A DNA stretch of 33,956 nt from Candidatus Krumholzibacteriia bacterium (GCA_024763215.1 JANTFX010000023.1:1-33956), one strand, 5' to 3'; counted from the stretch's first letter, positions 9,512 to 18,107 are shown. Notes: generated from the sequence alone by a model not told the origin. Program-made: numbers and translations.

Positions 9512-11659
9512 TTACAGAACCTTGTAGACCAGAATCAGGACCAGGACCGACGCGCTGGAATAGACCAGGTAGGTCTGGATCCGGCCGGTCTGGAGGCGGC
9601 GGAACCCTTCCCCCGCCCCCTGCAGGACCGTGGCGACCCCGTTGACCATGCCGTCGATGACGTAACGGTCGAACAGGCCCGAGGCCCAGCTCATCATGCG
9701 CGTCAGGTAACCGGTGCCGTTGACGATGCCGTCGATGACATAGCGGTCGAACCCGGCGCAGACCGCCGCCCACCACAACGTGAACCGGTAGACGGTGGCC
9801 GCGTAGAACTCATCGAAGAAATACTGACCCTGCAGAACCGTATAGACGCCCTTGAGCCGCCGCTGCAGGGAGGCGGGGTCCAACTTGTGCAGGAAGTAGA
9901 CCCACCAGGCGCCCCCGATGCCGAGGATGACCATGAGGATGGACATGATCATGGCCCGGACGTGGGCCTTGTGGTGGATGGCCTCGTGAGCCGCGTGCTC
10001 ACCATGGCCCTCGCCGTGCTCCACCGCGGCCTCGTGGCCTCCGGTCTCATGGCCGCCCGTCTCATGCTCGGCGACCGCGGATATATCCGGGGCCGCCCGG
10101 TGGTGGGCGACCACCAGGCCGTGCACGGCCGGGGGGGTGGACAGGTCGAACTGGGCCGCCACCGCCGGCAGGTCATAGGGGGCGGCGAAACGGCTGAACC
10201 AGCCCTCGTCTGCGGTCTTGAAACCGGAAGAAGCGATGGACAGGAAGCCCAGCACGATCAACGGTACGGTCATGTTCCAGGGCGACTCGTGGGCGTGGTC
10301 GAACCGCTCCTGGTCGGCGGGCTTGCCGAAGAAGGCCCTGAAGGTCAGGCGGAACATGTAGAAGGGCGTCAACACCGCCGCCAGGATGCCCAGGATGAAC
10401 GGGATGTAGTGGCCGTCGGTCATGCCGAAGGCCAGGGCGGAACCCAGGATGCCGTCCTTGGAGTAGAAGCCCGCGAAGCCGGGCACACCCGACAGCGCCA
10501 GGGTGCCGGCCATGAAGGTCCAGAAGGTGATGGGCATCTTCCTGCGCAGGCCGCCCATGTCGGTGATCTCCTGGCTGTGCACGGCGTGGATCACCGAACC
10601 GGCCGTCAGGAAGAGCAGGCCCTTGAACATGGCGTGGGTGGTCAGGTGGTACATGGCGTTGACCGAGTCGCCCGCGCCCAGGGACATGACCATGTAGCCG
10701 AGCTGGCTGAGGGTCGAGAAGGCCAGCACCCGCTTGAAGTCGGTCTTGACCACGGCGATGGTCGCGGCGACGAAGGCCGTGATGGATCCCACGTAGAGGA
10801 CGACCATCAGGGCCGTGGGGCCGAACAGGGGGAACAGGCGCGCGACCATGTACACACCGGCGGCGACCATGGTGGCCGCGTGGATCAGGGCGGAGACGGG
10901 CGTGGGGCCCTCCATGGCGTCGGGCAGCCAGATGTGCAGAGGCATCTGGGCCGACTTGCCGACGCAGCCCATGAACAGGCCGACGCCGGCCCAGGCCAGC
11001 AGATGGCCGCCGATGGTCCCGGCGTGGACGTGGGCGAACAGCTCGAAGTAGTTCAGGGTGCCGCAGGTCGTGAAGAAGGTCAGGATGCCCAGCCAGAAAC
11101 CGTAGTCACCCACACGGTTGGTCAGGAACGCCTTCTTGTTGGCGTTGGCCGCCGAATGCTTGTGGAAGAAGAATCCAATGAGCAGGTAGCTGGACAGGCC
11201 CACCAGTTCCCAGAACACGTACAGGAAGAACAGGTTGTTCGACAGCACGATCCCCAGCATGGAGAAGGTGAAGAAGCCCAGGAAGGCGAAGAATCGCTCG
11301 TAGCGCCGGTCGCCGTGCATGTATCCGGTCGAGTACAGGTGCACGAAGAAGCTCACGGTGGTCACCACCATGAGCATCACCGCGGTCATGCCGTCGACCA
11401 GGACCCCCGCGTCGAGATGGAATCCACCCAGATCGATCCAGGTGAAGGAGGCCTCCACGCGGTAGGAGGGATCGGCGATCTTCCAGAAGGTCAGGAAGAT
11501 CCGGATGGCCAGCAGCCAGGCTGCCCCCATGAAGGTCACGCCGATGAAGTCGCCCTTGCGCGGCAGTTTCTTGCCGAAGAAGAACGTCAGCACGTACGAC
11601 AGCAGAGGCAGGCCCAGGATGATCAGTGCGCTGGTAAGGATGGCATTGTCGCTCATCAC
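9512..11659 (-). CDS. nuoL: NADH-quinone oxidoreductase subunit L
   Basis: 715 residues, the distal proton pump of Complex I with the long lateral helix at the C-terminus. Hallmarks are LFFLYVFWELVGLSSYLLIGF, PLHIWLPDAMEGPTPVSALI, VYMVARLFPLF, FSTLSQLGYMVM and GVPGFAGFYSKD. Two oddities are a His-rich insertion before the lateral helix (GGHETGGHE...HGEGHGEHAAHE..HHKAH, coded at about 9960-10080) and a duplicated 12-residue motif FDRYVIDG[IM]VNG, 26 residues apart, in the lateral-helix region. The start is ambiguous: GTG at 11659 sits 8 nt from GGGAG, while the ATG at 11656 is 11 nt away. It is on the long side for the family, partly because of these insertions. Confidence 0.96.
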   Translation of the reverse strand: MMSDNAILTSALIILGLPLLSYVLTFFFGKKLPRKGDFIGVTFMGAAWLLAIRIFLTFWKIADPSYRVEASFTWIDLGGFHLDAGVLVDGMTAVMLMVVTTVSFFVHLYSTGYMHGDRRYERFFAFLGFFTFSMLGIVLSNNLFFLYVFWELVGLSSYLLIGFFFHKHSAANANKKAFLTNRVGDYGFWLGILTFFTTCGTLNYFELFAHVHAGTIGGHLLAWAGVGLFMGCVGKSAQMPLHIWLPDAMEGPTPVSALIHAATMVAAGVYMVARLFPLFGPTALMVVLYVGSITAFVAATIAVVKTDFKRVLAFSTLSQLGYMVMSLGAGDSVNAMYHLTTHAMFKGLLFLTAGSVIHAVHSQEITDMGGLRRKMPITFWTFMAGTLALSGVPGFAGFYSKDGILGSALAFGMTDGHYIPFILGILAAVLTPFYMFRLTFRAFFGKPADQERFDHAHESPWNMTVPLIVLGFLSIASSGFKTADEGWFSRFAAPYDLPAVAAQFDLSTPPAVHGLVVAHHRAAPDISAVAEHETGGHETGGHEAAVEHGEGHGEHAAHEAIHHKAHVRAMIMSILMVILGIGGAWWVYFLHKLDPASLQRRLKGVYTVLQGQYFFDEFYAATVYRFTLWWAAVCAGFDRYVIDGIVNGTGYLTRMMSWASGLFDRYVIDGMVNGVATVLQGAGEGFRRLQTGRIQTYLVYSSASVLVLILVYKVL
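9639..9752. repeat. Direct repeat inside nuoL (two 36-bp copies, 78 bp apart)
   Basis: Copies at 9639-9674 and 9717-9752 differ at three positions. They encode FDRYVIDGMVNG and FDRYVIDGIVNG. The in-frame 78-bp offset means the duplication adds 26 residues to the C-terminal lateral helix of NuoL. Confidence 0.85.
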
Positions 11660-11672
11660 CGGTTCGACTCCC

Positions 11673-11981
11673 TTATCGCTTCAGGCGTTGGGCGATGTCC
11701 GCGTTGGCCGTGCCGAAATTGCGGTACATCGCCAGGACGATGGCCAGGGCCACGGCGGCTTCCGCGGCCGCCAGAACGATCACGAACGCGGCCATGATCT
11801 GGCCGTCGACGGCGTGTTCCACGTAGCGGGAAAAGGCCACGAAATTGATGTTGGACGCGTTGAGCATGAGCTCGACGCCCATGAGGATCCCGATGGCGTT
11901 GCGCCTGGACATGACCGCGAACAGGCCCAGGGCGAACAGGATCGCGCCCACGGTCAGGAAATGGGGCAGGCCGACGTTCAC
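11673..11981 (-). CDS. nuoK: NADH-quinone oxidoreductase subunit K
   Basis: 102 residues, three membrane helices, homologous to MrpC. It carries the two buried glutamates of the family, in LMGVELMLNASNINFVAF and VLAAAEAAVALAIVLAMYR. The start is a GTG at 11981 that overlaps the nuoJ stop (GTGA, 4 bp). It belongs to the proton-translocating core of the membrane arm. Length is normal. Confidence 0.96.
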   Translation of the reverse strand: MNVGLPHFLTVGAILFALGLFAVMSRRNAIGILMGVELMLNASNINFVAFSRYVEHAVDGQIMAAFVIVLAAAEAAVALAIVLAMYRNFGTANADIAQRLKR

Positions 11982-12526
11982 GAGGCCACCTCCTGGTCGG
12001 TTGCCGCGTCCTCGGCGGGGGCATCCCCCTCCTCGGCGGTCGGGTGGTATTCGCGCGTCAGCAGGGCGGCGCCGATCATGGCCGCCAGCAGCACCAGGGA
12101 AACGTACTCGAAGGGGAAGATGTAGTCGGTCATCACGCCGGCGCCGATGCGGGCGACCGTCGGGTGGGCCGGACCGGCGAGCCCGTGCCAGGACACCGCG
12201 GTGATGGTCTTGTACAGCACGCCGAAGACCAGCAGGGCGAACACGGCGGCCGGCACGTACCGGTCGACCCCGTGCCGCTGCTTGTCCCGGGGCACGTGCG
12301 TCATCATCACCGTGAACAGGACCAGCACCAGCACACCGCCGATGTAGACCATCACCTGGGTGACGGCGATGAAATCCGCCCCCATGTAGGCGTAAAGGCC
12401 TGCGGCGCCGAACAGGGTGAACAGCAACCCGAAACCGGCGTGAACCAGGTTCCGGCTCAGAACCACCCAGACCGCCGACACCAGGGTCAGCAGGGCCAGC
12501 AGGATGAAGATCAGATCACCGGTCAC
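11978..12526 (-). CDS. nuoJ: NADH-quinone oxidoreductase subunit J
   Basis: 182 residues, five membrane helices. Family features are LVHAGFGLLFTLFGAAGLYAYMGADFIAVTQVMVYIGGVLVLVLFTVMM, which includes the TM3 region with the pi-bulge. The acidic C-terminal tail (EEGDAPAEDAATDQEVAS) is not part of the conserved fold. It starts with GTG at 12526, overlapping the nuoI stop by 4 bp and preceded by GGAGAGG. Confidence 0.95.
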   Translation of the reverse strand: MTGDLIFILLALLTLVSAVWVVLSRNLVHAGFGLLFTLFGAAGLYAYMGADFIAVTQVMVYIGGVLVLVLFTVMMTHVPRDKQRHGVDRYVPAAVFALLVFGVLYKTITAVSWHGLAGPAHPTVARIGAGVMTDYIFPFEYVSLVLLAAMIGAALLTREYHPTAEEGDAPAEDAATDQEVAS

Positions 12527-13119
12527 TTGTCCTCTCCTTTGTCGCCGGAGGGCTCATCGGCTGGCGATGCGGGTTTGGCATCGGCCTCGGGTGCGGCTTC
12601 CGGCTTGGCTTCCGGCTTGGTTGCCGGCTTGGCGGGTGCGGCCTTCTTCTCCGCCTTGGGCTCCACCCACCAGCCCAGCTCCTCGCGCGTGGCGCGGTGG
12701 CAGGGAATCTTCTGCTGGGTCGGGTCCATGAACTCGTAGACCAGCGTCCTGCGGTCGTAGACCGAGTGGTCGTAGTCGTGGCTCATGGTGATCGACCCGG
12801 TATGGCAGTTCTCGGTGCACATCGAACACCAGATGCACTTGTTGTAGTCGATGGCGTACCGGGTCATGTACCGGTCCTTGCCCTTGCCCTCGGTCTCGAT
12901 GTAGATGCAGTCCACCGGGCACAGCTTGGCGCAGATCCCGCAGGAATCGCACTTGGTCATGTCGTTGTGCACGAAACCGCGGAAACGGGGCGGCATCACC
13001 TGGCGCTCGTCCGGGTACTGCAGAGTCACCGGCTTCTTCCAGATGTGCTTGATGGTGACACCCATCCCCACCAGCGCCGAACCGACCGCGGCATAGATGT
13101 CTTGGAAGTACTGGACCAT
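12523..13119 (-). CDS. nuoI: NADH-quinone oxidoreductase subunit I (2x[4Fe-4S])
   Basis: 198 residues. It carries two ferredoxin-type clusters (N6a and N6b) that pass electrons toward NuoB. The binding sets are CDSCGICAKLCPVDC and CIWCSMCTENCHTGS; the second has His where the family usually has Pro after the fourth Cys. The conserved core ends near residue 150. A disordered tail of about 47 residues rich in Ala, Lys, Pro and Glu follows, with KPEAKPEA-like repeats. GGAGAA precedes the ATG at 13119, and the stop overlaps nuoJ. In this operon NuoI would be the outermost Fe-S subunit encoded, because NuoE/F/G are absent. Confidence 0.96.
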   Translation of the reverse strand: MVQYFQDIYAAVGSALVGMGVTIKHIWKKPVTLQYPDERQVMPPRFRGFVHNDMTKCDSCGICAKLCPVDCIYIETEGKGKDRYMTRYAIDYNKCIWCSMCTENCHTGSITMSHDYDHSVYDRRTLVYEFMDPTQQKIPCHRATREELGWWVEPKAEKKAAPAKPATKPEAKPEAAPEADAKPASPADEPSGDKGEDK

Positions 13120-13187
13120 CGGCTGTTCTCCGCCTGCTTGCCGCGGTGGCCGAAGCCGCCGGCGGCGCGGTTAAAAGGGCGTCGGGG

Positions 13188-14243
13188 CTACCCGAGAGCG
13201 CCCGAGGTTATCATCAGCACCCCCGACCCCACGATGCACAGCAGGGTCACGGGAATCATCACCTTCCAGCACAGGTACATGAGCTGGTCCACGCGCACGC
13301 GCGGCAGGGTCCAGCGCACCCACATGTTCAGAAACACCATCAGCACGCCCTTGATGACGAAGGTCAGCGCGGGCGCGAAATCCAGACCCGGGATGGGCGA
13401 CCACCAGCCGCCCAGGAACACCATGACCGCGATCACCGACACCAGGAACAGGTTGGCGTACTCGGCCAGGAAGAAGAAGGCGAAGCGCATCCCCGTGTAC
13501 TCGGTGTGGTAGCCGGCCACGAGCTCGGACTCGGTCTCGGGCATGTCGAACGGCCCGCGGTTGGTCTCGGCGATCGAGGCGATGAAGTACATCCAGAACG
13601 CGATGAACAGGAAGGGGTCCCGCAGGACGAACCAGTTCAGGATGCCGCCCTGCTGGGCGACGACGATGTCCTGGGTGTTCAATGAGCCCACGTGCATGAT
13701 CACCGGGATCGTGGCCAGGGCCAGCGGGATCTCGTAGCTGACCATCTGGGCCGCCCCGCGGGCGGCTCCGTACAGGGCCCACTTGTTGTTGGAAGCCCAG
13801 CCGGCCATGAGGATGCCCATGACCACCATGCTGCTGGCCGCGAAGATGTAGAACAGGCCCAGATCCAGGTTCGCGGCCGAGAAGCCGGGCGCCCAGGGAA
13901 CCGCGGCCCAGGCCAGGAGCGAACCCAGCAGCACAAGCAACGGGGCGAACACGAAAAGGCCCTTGTCGGCCTCGGCGGGGATGATGTCCTCCTTGCCGAG
14001 GATCTTCAGCATGTCGGCCACGGCCTGGGCCCAGCCGTGCCAGCGGCCGGTGCGCATGGGGCCGTAGCGGCTCTGGATGAAACCGGCGACCTTGCGCTCC
14101 ATCCAGGTGAACACGATGGCGCACAGGGCCATGACCGTGAACATGAGCGTGGCCATGAGGGCCGCGCCGGTGATGAACAGGCCCTGGTCCGACATGCCGC
14201 CGAATCCCGGGAGCCCCTGCAACCAAGCCGTGAGGATTTCCAT
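13188..14243 (-). CDS. nuoH: NADH-quinone oxidoreductase subunit H
   Basis: 351 residues, eight membrane helices, forming the quinone chamber roof together with NuoB and NuoD. Hallmarks are ERKVAGFIQSRYGPMRTG, ADMLKILGKEDIIPAEADK, GWASNNKWALYGAARGAAQMVSYEIPL, the acidic loop AETNRGPFDMPETESELVAGYHTEY, and RWTLPRVRVDQLM. The ATG at 14243 overlaps the nuoD stop by one base (TGATG). Confidence 0.97.
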   Translation of the reverse strand: MEILTAWLQGLPGFGGMSDQGLFITGAALMATLMFTVMALCAIVFTWMERKVAGFIQSRYGPMRTGRWHGWAQAVADMLKILGKEDIIPAEADKGLFVFAPLLVLLGSLLAWAAVPWAPGFSAANLDLGLFYIFAASSMVVMGILMAGWASNNKWALYGAARGAAQMVSYEIPLALATIPVIMHVGSLNTQDIVVAQQGGILNWFVLRDPFLFIAFWMYFIASIAETNRGPFDMPETESELVAGYHTEYTGMRFAFFFLAEYANLFLVSVIAVMVFLGGWWSPIPGLDFAPALTFVIKGVLMVFLNMWVRWTLPRVRVDQLMYLCWKVMIPVTLLCIVGSGVLMITSGALG

Positions 14244-15418
14244 CAGCGGTCGATCTCCCCGAGTACGATGTCCAGCGACCCCACGAGGGCCACAAGGTCA
14301 GAAACCATCTGCCCCACGCCCACCTTCTCGACCACCTGCAGGTTGCAGAAGGAGGGGGAGCGCACCTTGTTGCGGAAGGCGATCTGCCCCCCGTCGGAGA
14401 TGATGTAGTGCCCGATCTCGCCCTTGGCGCTCTCGGTGCGGGAATAGGCCGCGCCGGCGGGCACCTTGACCATCTTGTTCAGCGGGATGGCCTGATACGG
14501 CCCCTCGGGCAGGGTGTCCAGGGCCTGCCGGATGATGCGGCAGGACTGTTCGATCTCGCGCACGCGAACCATGTAGCGGTCCCAGCAGTCCCCCACGGTG
14601 CCCATCTCGCCCATGCCAACGGGGATCTCGAAATCGAACTTGTGGTACACCGAATAGGGGTCGTCGCGGCGGCAGTCGAACTTCACACCCGAGCCGCGCA
14701 GCACCGGCCCGGTGCAGGCATAGGCCTTGGCGGTCTCGGCGTCGATGACGCCCACGTCGGCGGTGCGCTCGATGAAGATCTTGTTGTAGCTGAGCAGGTC
14801 GTTGTAGTCCTTGATCTTCTTGGTCTCGAGCATGGTGATGAACGACAGGACGTCCTTGATCCACTGCTCGTCCGGCACGTCGTAGCGCACGCCGCCGGGC
14901 ACGAAGTAGTTGTAGAGCATGCGGCCGCCGGCGATGCGTTCGAGCAGGTTGAGGATCTCCTCCCGCTCGCGGAAGCAGTACAGCAGCGGCGTCCACGCCC
15001 CCATGTCCAGGCCGAAGGTGGCCAGGGCGATCAGGTGGCTGGCGATGCGCGACAGCTCGGCGGTCACGATGCGCAGGTGTTCGGCGCGCTCGGGAACCTC
15101 GGGCTTCAGCAGCTTCTCCACGGCCGTGACGTAGGCATGGTTGCAGCAGACCGGGGCCAGGTAGTCGAAGCGGTCGGTGTAGACCACCCACTGCTTGTAG
15201 TTGACCCCCTCGGCGATCTTCTCGGCGCAGCGATGCAGATAACCGATCACCGGGGTGACCTGGTAGACGATCTCGCCGTCGGTCTTCAGCAACAGGCGCA
15301 GCACCCCGTGGGTTGCCGGATGCTGGGGCCCCATGTTGAGTTCCAGCAGTTCGCTCTTGATGCCCGGCACGTGGTCCTGGTCGGCCCAACCTGTCAGGTT
15401 CTTGTCTCCTGTGGCCAT
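14243..15418 (-). CDS. nuoD: NADH-quinone oxidoreductase subunit D (49-kDa)
   Basis: 391 residues, soluble subunit with the NiFe-hydrogenase large-subunit fold that lines the quinone site. It begins MATGDKN and shows LNMGPQHPATHGVLRLLL, the quinone-site His and loop, then YLHRCAEKIAEG, DRFDYLAPVCCNHAY, and a C-terminal SLDIVLGEIDR. A longer in-frame start at 15499 would run through the end of nuoC; the ATG at 15418, immediately at the nuoC stop, gives the normal family length. Confidence 0.97.
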   Translation of the reverse strand: MATGDKNLTGWADQDHVPGIKSELLELNMGPQHPATHGVLRLLLKTDGEIVYQVTPVIGYLHRCAEKIAEGVNYKQWVVYTDRFDYLAPVCCNHAYVTAVEKLLKPEVPERAEHLRIVTAELSRIASHLIALATFGLDMGAWTPLLYCFREREEILNLLERIAGGRMLYNYFVPGGVRYDVPDEQWIKDVLSFITMLETKKIKDYNDLLSYNKIFIERTADVGVIDAETAKAYACTGPVLRGSGVKFDCRRDDPYSVYHKFDFEIPVGMGEMGTVGDCWDRYMVRVREIEQSCRIIRQALDTLPEGPYQAIPLNKMVKVPAGAAYSRTESAKGEIGHYIISDGGQIAFRNKVRSPSFCNLQVVEKVGVGQMVSDLVALVGSLDIVLGEIDR

Positions 15419-15419
15419 C

Positions 15420-16067
15420 TTACGCCTCCGCCGGGCCGGTCGCGCCGGGCTGGTCGCCCCCGGCCGGTGGTTCGGGGGTAGGGAACGGGTTGTCGGCATA
15501 GGGTCTGCCGTCCATGGGCACGCCGGCCCACTTCGCGGGCATCATGTAGTCCTTGCGCAGGGGGTGCCCCTCCCAGGCCTCGTCCAGCAGCATCCGCCTG
15601 AGATCCGGATGGCCGGTGAAACGGATGCCCACCAGGTCCCAGGCCTCACGCTCGTGCCAGGCGGCCGTCGGCCAGACGTGCGCCACCGAGGGCACCTCGG
15701 CCACCGCACGCGGAACCCTGACCCGCAGGGTGAACTTGTGCCTCTGCGCGTGGCTGTACAGGTGGTAGGCCACCCCCAGATCGCCGTCGGCGATGCGTTC
15801 GGAAACCTCGGGTTTGCCCAGCTCGTCGTAACCGAGGATGGCCACGGACTTGCCCTTGCCTGCCTCGTCGTAACCGTCCCAGTCGATCCCGGACAGGCAC
15901 ATGAGCTGGTTGAAATCCGTGTTCCGGTCCTCGCGCAGGAAGGCGCAGGCGTCGGCGATGGCCGCCGGGGCGATCTCGGCCCAGGGCTCGACTTCGTCCT
16001 CGTGCCAGGCCAGGGCGCCTTCCCCCAGTTTCGCGGCCAGCAGCTCGTAGATGGCTTTTTGTTCCAT
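15420..16067 (-). CDS. nuoC: NADH-quinone oxidoreductase subunit C (30-kDa)
   Basis: 215 residues, peripheral-arm structural subunit that pairs with NuoD. Identified by the signature HEREAWDLVGIRFTGHPDL, then RRMLLDEAWEGHPLRKDY. It carries an insertion between the first two strands (GYDEAGKGKS through VSERIADGD) and a Pro/Gly-rich tail. It is separate from nuoD, not fused as in E. coli. It lies 12 bp after nuoB. Confidence 0.95.
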   Translation of the reverse strand: MEQKAIYELLAAKLGEGALAWHEDEVEPWAEIAPAAIADACAFLREDRNTDFNQLMCLSGIDWDGYDEAGKGKSVAILGYDELGKPEVSERIADGDLGVAYHLYSHAQRHKFTLRVRVPRAVAEVPSVAHVWPTAAWHEREAWDLVGIRFTGHPDLRRMLLDEAWEGHPLRKDYMMPAKWAGVPMDGRPYADNPFPTPEPPAGGDQPGATGPAEA

Positions 16068-16079
16068 GACCCTTCGCCT

Positions 16080-16694
16080 TTACTTCCGGTAAGGGATCTT
16101 CTTGGCGTAATCGGTGACCCACTTGGGTGTGACGAACCGGCCCTTGCGGCCGCGGATCTTGTCCTGCAGGCGCATCAGGCCCTCGATCAACACCTCGGGG
16201 CGGGGCGGGCAGCCCGGCACGTACACGTCCACCGGCACGATCTGGTCCACGCCCTTGACCACGTGGTAGCCGTACTTGAAATACGGCCCCCCGCCGATGG
16301 CGCAGCTGCCCATGGCGATGACCCACTTGGGCTCGGGCATCTGGTCGTAGATCAGCTTCAGGCGCTGGGCCATCTTGCCGGTCACGGTGCCGGAGACGAT
16401 CATCAGGTCGGCCTGGCGCGGGGTGGCGCGGAAGGCGCCGGCGCCGAAGCGGTCGATGTCGTAGCGCGTGGCGCTGGTGGCCATCATCTCGATGGCGCAA
16501 CAGGCCAACCCGAAGGTCACCGGCCAGATGCTCGAGAGCTTGGCCCAGTTGAAGACCTCGTCCACGGTGGTCAGGATGAAGTTCTTGGCGTCGGTCTCGA
16601 CGACCTGCTCCAGCTGCTGGTCCACCTTGAAGTCGAGCATGTGCTCGCGCTGGACGTCGTAGCCCGCGGGCGGCGTCTTGGCATCACGGCTCAT
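16080..16694 (-). CDS. nuoB: NADH-quinone oxidoreductase subunit B (cluster N2)
   Basis: 204 residues. It binds the terminal [4Fe-4S] cluster N2 that reduces quinone. Ligand motifs are [11 protein letters not shown] (tandem cysteines), [10 protein letters not shown] and [10 protein letters not shown]. The start at 16694 overlaps the nuoA stop (ATGA); the upstream extension of the reading frame is only nuoA sequence in another frame. Length is normal. Confidence 0.97.
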   Translation of the reverse strand: MSRDAKTPPAGYDVQREHMLDFKVDQQLEQVVETDAKNFILTTVDEVFNWAKLSSIWPVTFGLACCAIEMMATSATRYDIDRFGAGAFRATPRQADLMIVSGTVTGKMAQRLKLIYDQMPEPKWVIAMGSCAIGGGPYFKYGYHVVKGVDQIVPVDVYVPGCPPRPEVLIEGLMRLQDKIRGRKGRFVTPKWVTDYAKKIPYRK

Positions 16695-17176
16695 GAGGCG
16701 GGGACCTCCTCCTTGGGGGCGGCGTCCTGCGAACCCGGCTGCGGCGGCCGCTGGGCCAGCTTCTTGACCCAGGCCAGGTCGCCCTTGACCCAGACGTAGG
16801 CCAAGCCGAGGGTCAGGATGGCCAGGAAGATGATCATCTCCCAGAAGACGATGGGACCCATGCCGTGAACCGGATAGAGCTGCTTGAAGACCACGGCCCA
16901 GGGGTACAGGAAGATCACTTCCACATCGAAGATGATGAAGAACAGGGCCACCAGGTAGAAGCGGACGTTGAAGCGGACCCAGGAGGAACCCACCGGCATC
17001 TCGCCGCATTCATAGGTGGTCAACTTGGCGGGGTTGGGGTTGCTCGGGCGCAGGAGCTTGGCGATTCCCAGCGCGAGCCCTGCGAAGGCGAAACCCACCA
17101 CGATGAAGACGAAGACCGTGGCGTAATTGGCTGGCAGTCCGGTGGTCACGGTCCCGAGCGGGATGGTCGTAATCAT
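16691..17176 (-). CDS. nuoA: NADH-quinone oxidoreductase subunit A
   Basis: 161 residues with three membrane helices, first gene of the operon. Family features are [19 protein letters not shown], then [25 protein letters not shown], the conserved loop and acidic TM2. The start MITTIPLG at 17176 is chosen because membrane segment 1 follows at normal distance. Its ribosome binding site is weak. It has a Pro/Gln-rich C-terminal tail. Confidence 0.95.
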   Translation of the reverse strand: MITTIPLGTVTTGLPANYATVFVFIVVGFAFAGLALGIAKLLRPSNPNPAKLTTYECGEMPVGSSWVRFNVRFYLVALFFIIFDVEVIFLYPWAVVFKQLYPVHGMGPIVFWEMIIFLAILTLGLAYVWVKGDLAWVKKLAQRPPQPGSQDAAPKEEVPAS

Positions 17177-17323
17177 AAAGGGAACCCGGATTTCGTTGAG
17201 CCCGGCACGATCGCCGGACTGACGCCCCTTGGTTGGCCGCCACCCTTCTTGTGGTCCCGGTAACTCCTTGCGGACCGGGCAGGATCGCGGCAAGATGTCA
17301 ATCGGCTGACAACCTTGGCGCCA

Positions 17324-17352
17324 ATTTGATATGGTGGCCCGCGGGGTGTCAA
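17324..17352 (-). promoter_or_regulatory. Putative sigma-70 promoter of the nuo operon
   Basis: On the minus strand a consensus -35 TTGACA (17347-17352) is separated by 17 bp from TCAAAT (17324-17329). A start site near 17317 would give a leader of about 140 nt before nuoA. The call rests on match and position only. Confidence 0.5.
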
Positions 17353-17487
17353 GGAGTTGTTTCAGGATTCCTTAACCAGGGCGTGGGCCTATCCGAATAT
17401 GGCCTCGTGCATGGGGTTGGCTGCCGTGAAAGGGTATCGGGGTGGTCCTGATTCAAGGGAATGCCGTTCCAGGAAAGGGATGAGGTC

Positions 17488-17922
17488 GTGATCAGGATCA
17501 TGGCGGTAGGAAAGATGAAGGACCGGCGCCTGGCCGACCTCGCCGTCGACTACCAGCGGCGCATCGGCGGCCTGGGCAAGCTGGAGCTCAAGGTGCTCAA
17601 GGACGCCGGCCCTGCCCGGGAGGCGCAGGCCATGCTGGCCGGCCTGGGCTCTGTGCGGGGCAGCCAGTTGGTGGTCGCCCTGGACGAGCACGGCCCCCCC
17701 CTCGGTAGCCGGGCCTTCGCCGACCTGCTGGGCAGCCGCGGCAGCATCTGCTTCCTCATCGGCGGGCCCGACGGCCTGGGCGCCGAGGCGTTGCAGCGCG
17801 CCGACCGCAGCCTGAGCCTGTCGGCCATGACGTTCACCCACGAGATGGCACGGGTGCTGCTGCTGGAACAGATCTACCGCGGGCTGGGCATCCTGGCGGG
17901 CAGGCCGTACCACCGGGATTGA
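17488..17922 (+). CDS. rlmH: 23S rRNA (pseudouridine1915-N3)-methyltransferase RlmH
   Basis: 144 residues, SPOUT-class methyltransferase acting on helix 69 of 23S rRNA. Evidence: the N-terminal strand IRIMAVGKMKD, LVVALDEHG, the SAM-site loop FLIGGPDGLG, and the C-terminal MTFTHEMARVLLLEQIYRG followed by PYHRD. An ATG at 17461 is in frame, but the GTG at 17488 places the first strand at the family position and has AGGAAAGGGA 7 nt upstream, so GTG is preferred. It is divergent from nuoA. The family is about 155 residues in E. coli. Confidence 0.95.
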   Translation: MIRIMAVGKMKDRRLADLAVDYQRRIGGLGKLELKVLKDAGPAREAQAMLAGLGSVRGSQLVVALDEHGPPLGSRAFADLLGSRGSICFLIGGPDGLGAEALQRADRSLSLSAMTFTHEMARVLLLEQIYRGLGILAGRPYHRD

Positions 17923-17978
17923 CCCTATCGGAACCAAAGGGGGAATGGTCCCGGGCCAATTCGAGGTCTAATCGCATG

Positions 17979-18107
17979 TCAGCAAACCAGGACCTTCATG
18001 GCATGTATTCCCATATAGCAGGCAAGCCCAAGCAACACGACCCCCAAAACAATGTAGAGCCGCTGCACCATACGATCGGATACGAACTTCCTCTCCTCCA
18101 AGGTCAT
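17979..18107 (-). CDS. Candidate small single-span membrane protein (42 aa)
   Basis: A short frame in the 305-bp gap between rlmH and the PepSY-like gene. It starts MTLEERKFVSDRMVQR, then has a hydrophobic helix (LYIVLGVVLLGLACYMGI) and ends HAMKVLVC. A charged head followed by one clean transmembrane segment is typical of real small membrane proteins and unlikely for a random GC-rich frame. The upstream AAGG lies too close to the ATG to be ideal. It is divergent from the PepSY gene. I do not recognise a family. Confidence 0.4.
   Translation of the reverse strand: MTLEERKFVSDRMVQRLYIVLGVVLLGLACYMGIHAMKVLVC

Noticed and set aside
7781-11797. A 1338-codon plus-strand open frame antisense to nuoL and nuoM
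   Set aside because: It is a GC-rich shadow: its His, Gln, Asp and Gly-rich translation has no domain logic, while the minus strand codes clear NuoM and NuoL.
12790-12830. C-T-E-N-C-H in NuoI as a haem c site
   Set aside because: It is the second [4Fe-4S] binding set of NuoI (CIWCSMCTENC); the CxxxCH resemblance is coincidental.
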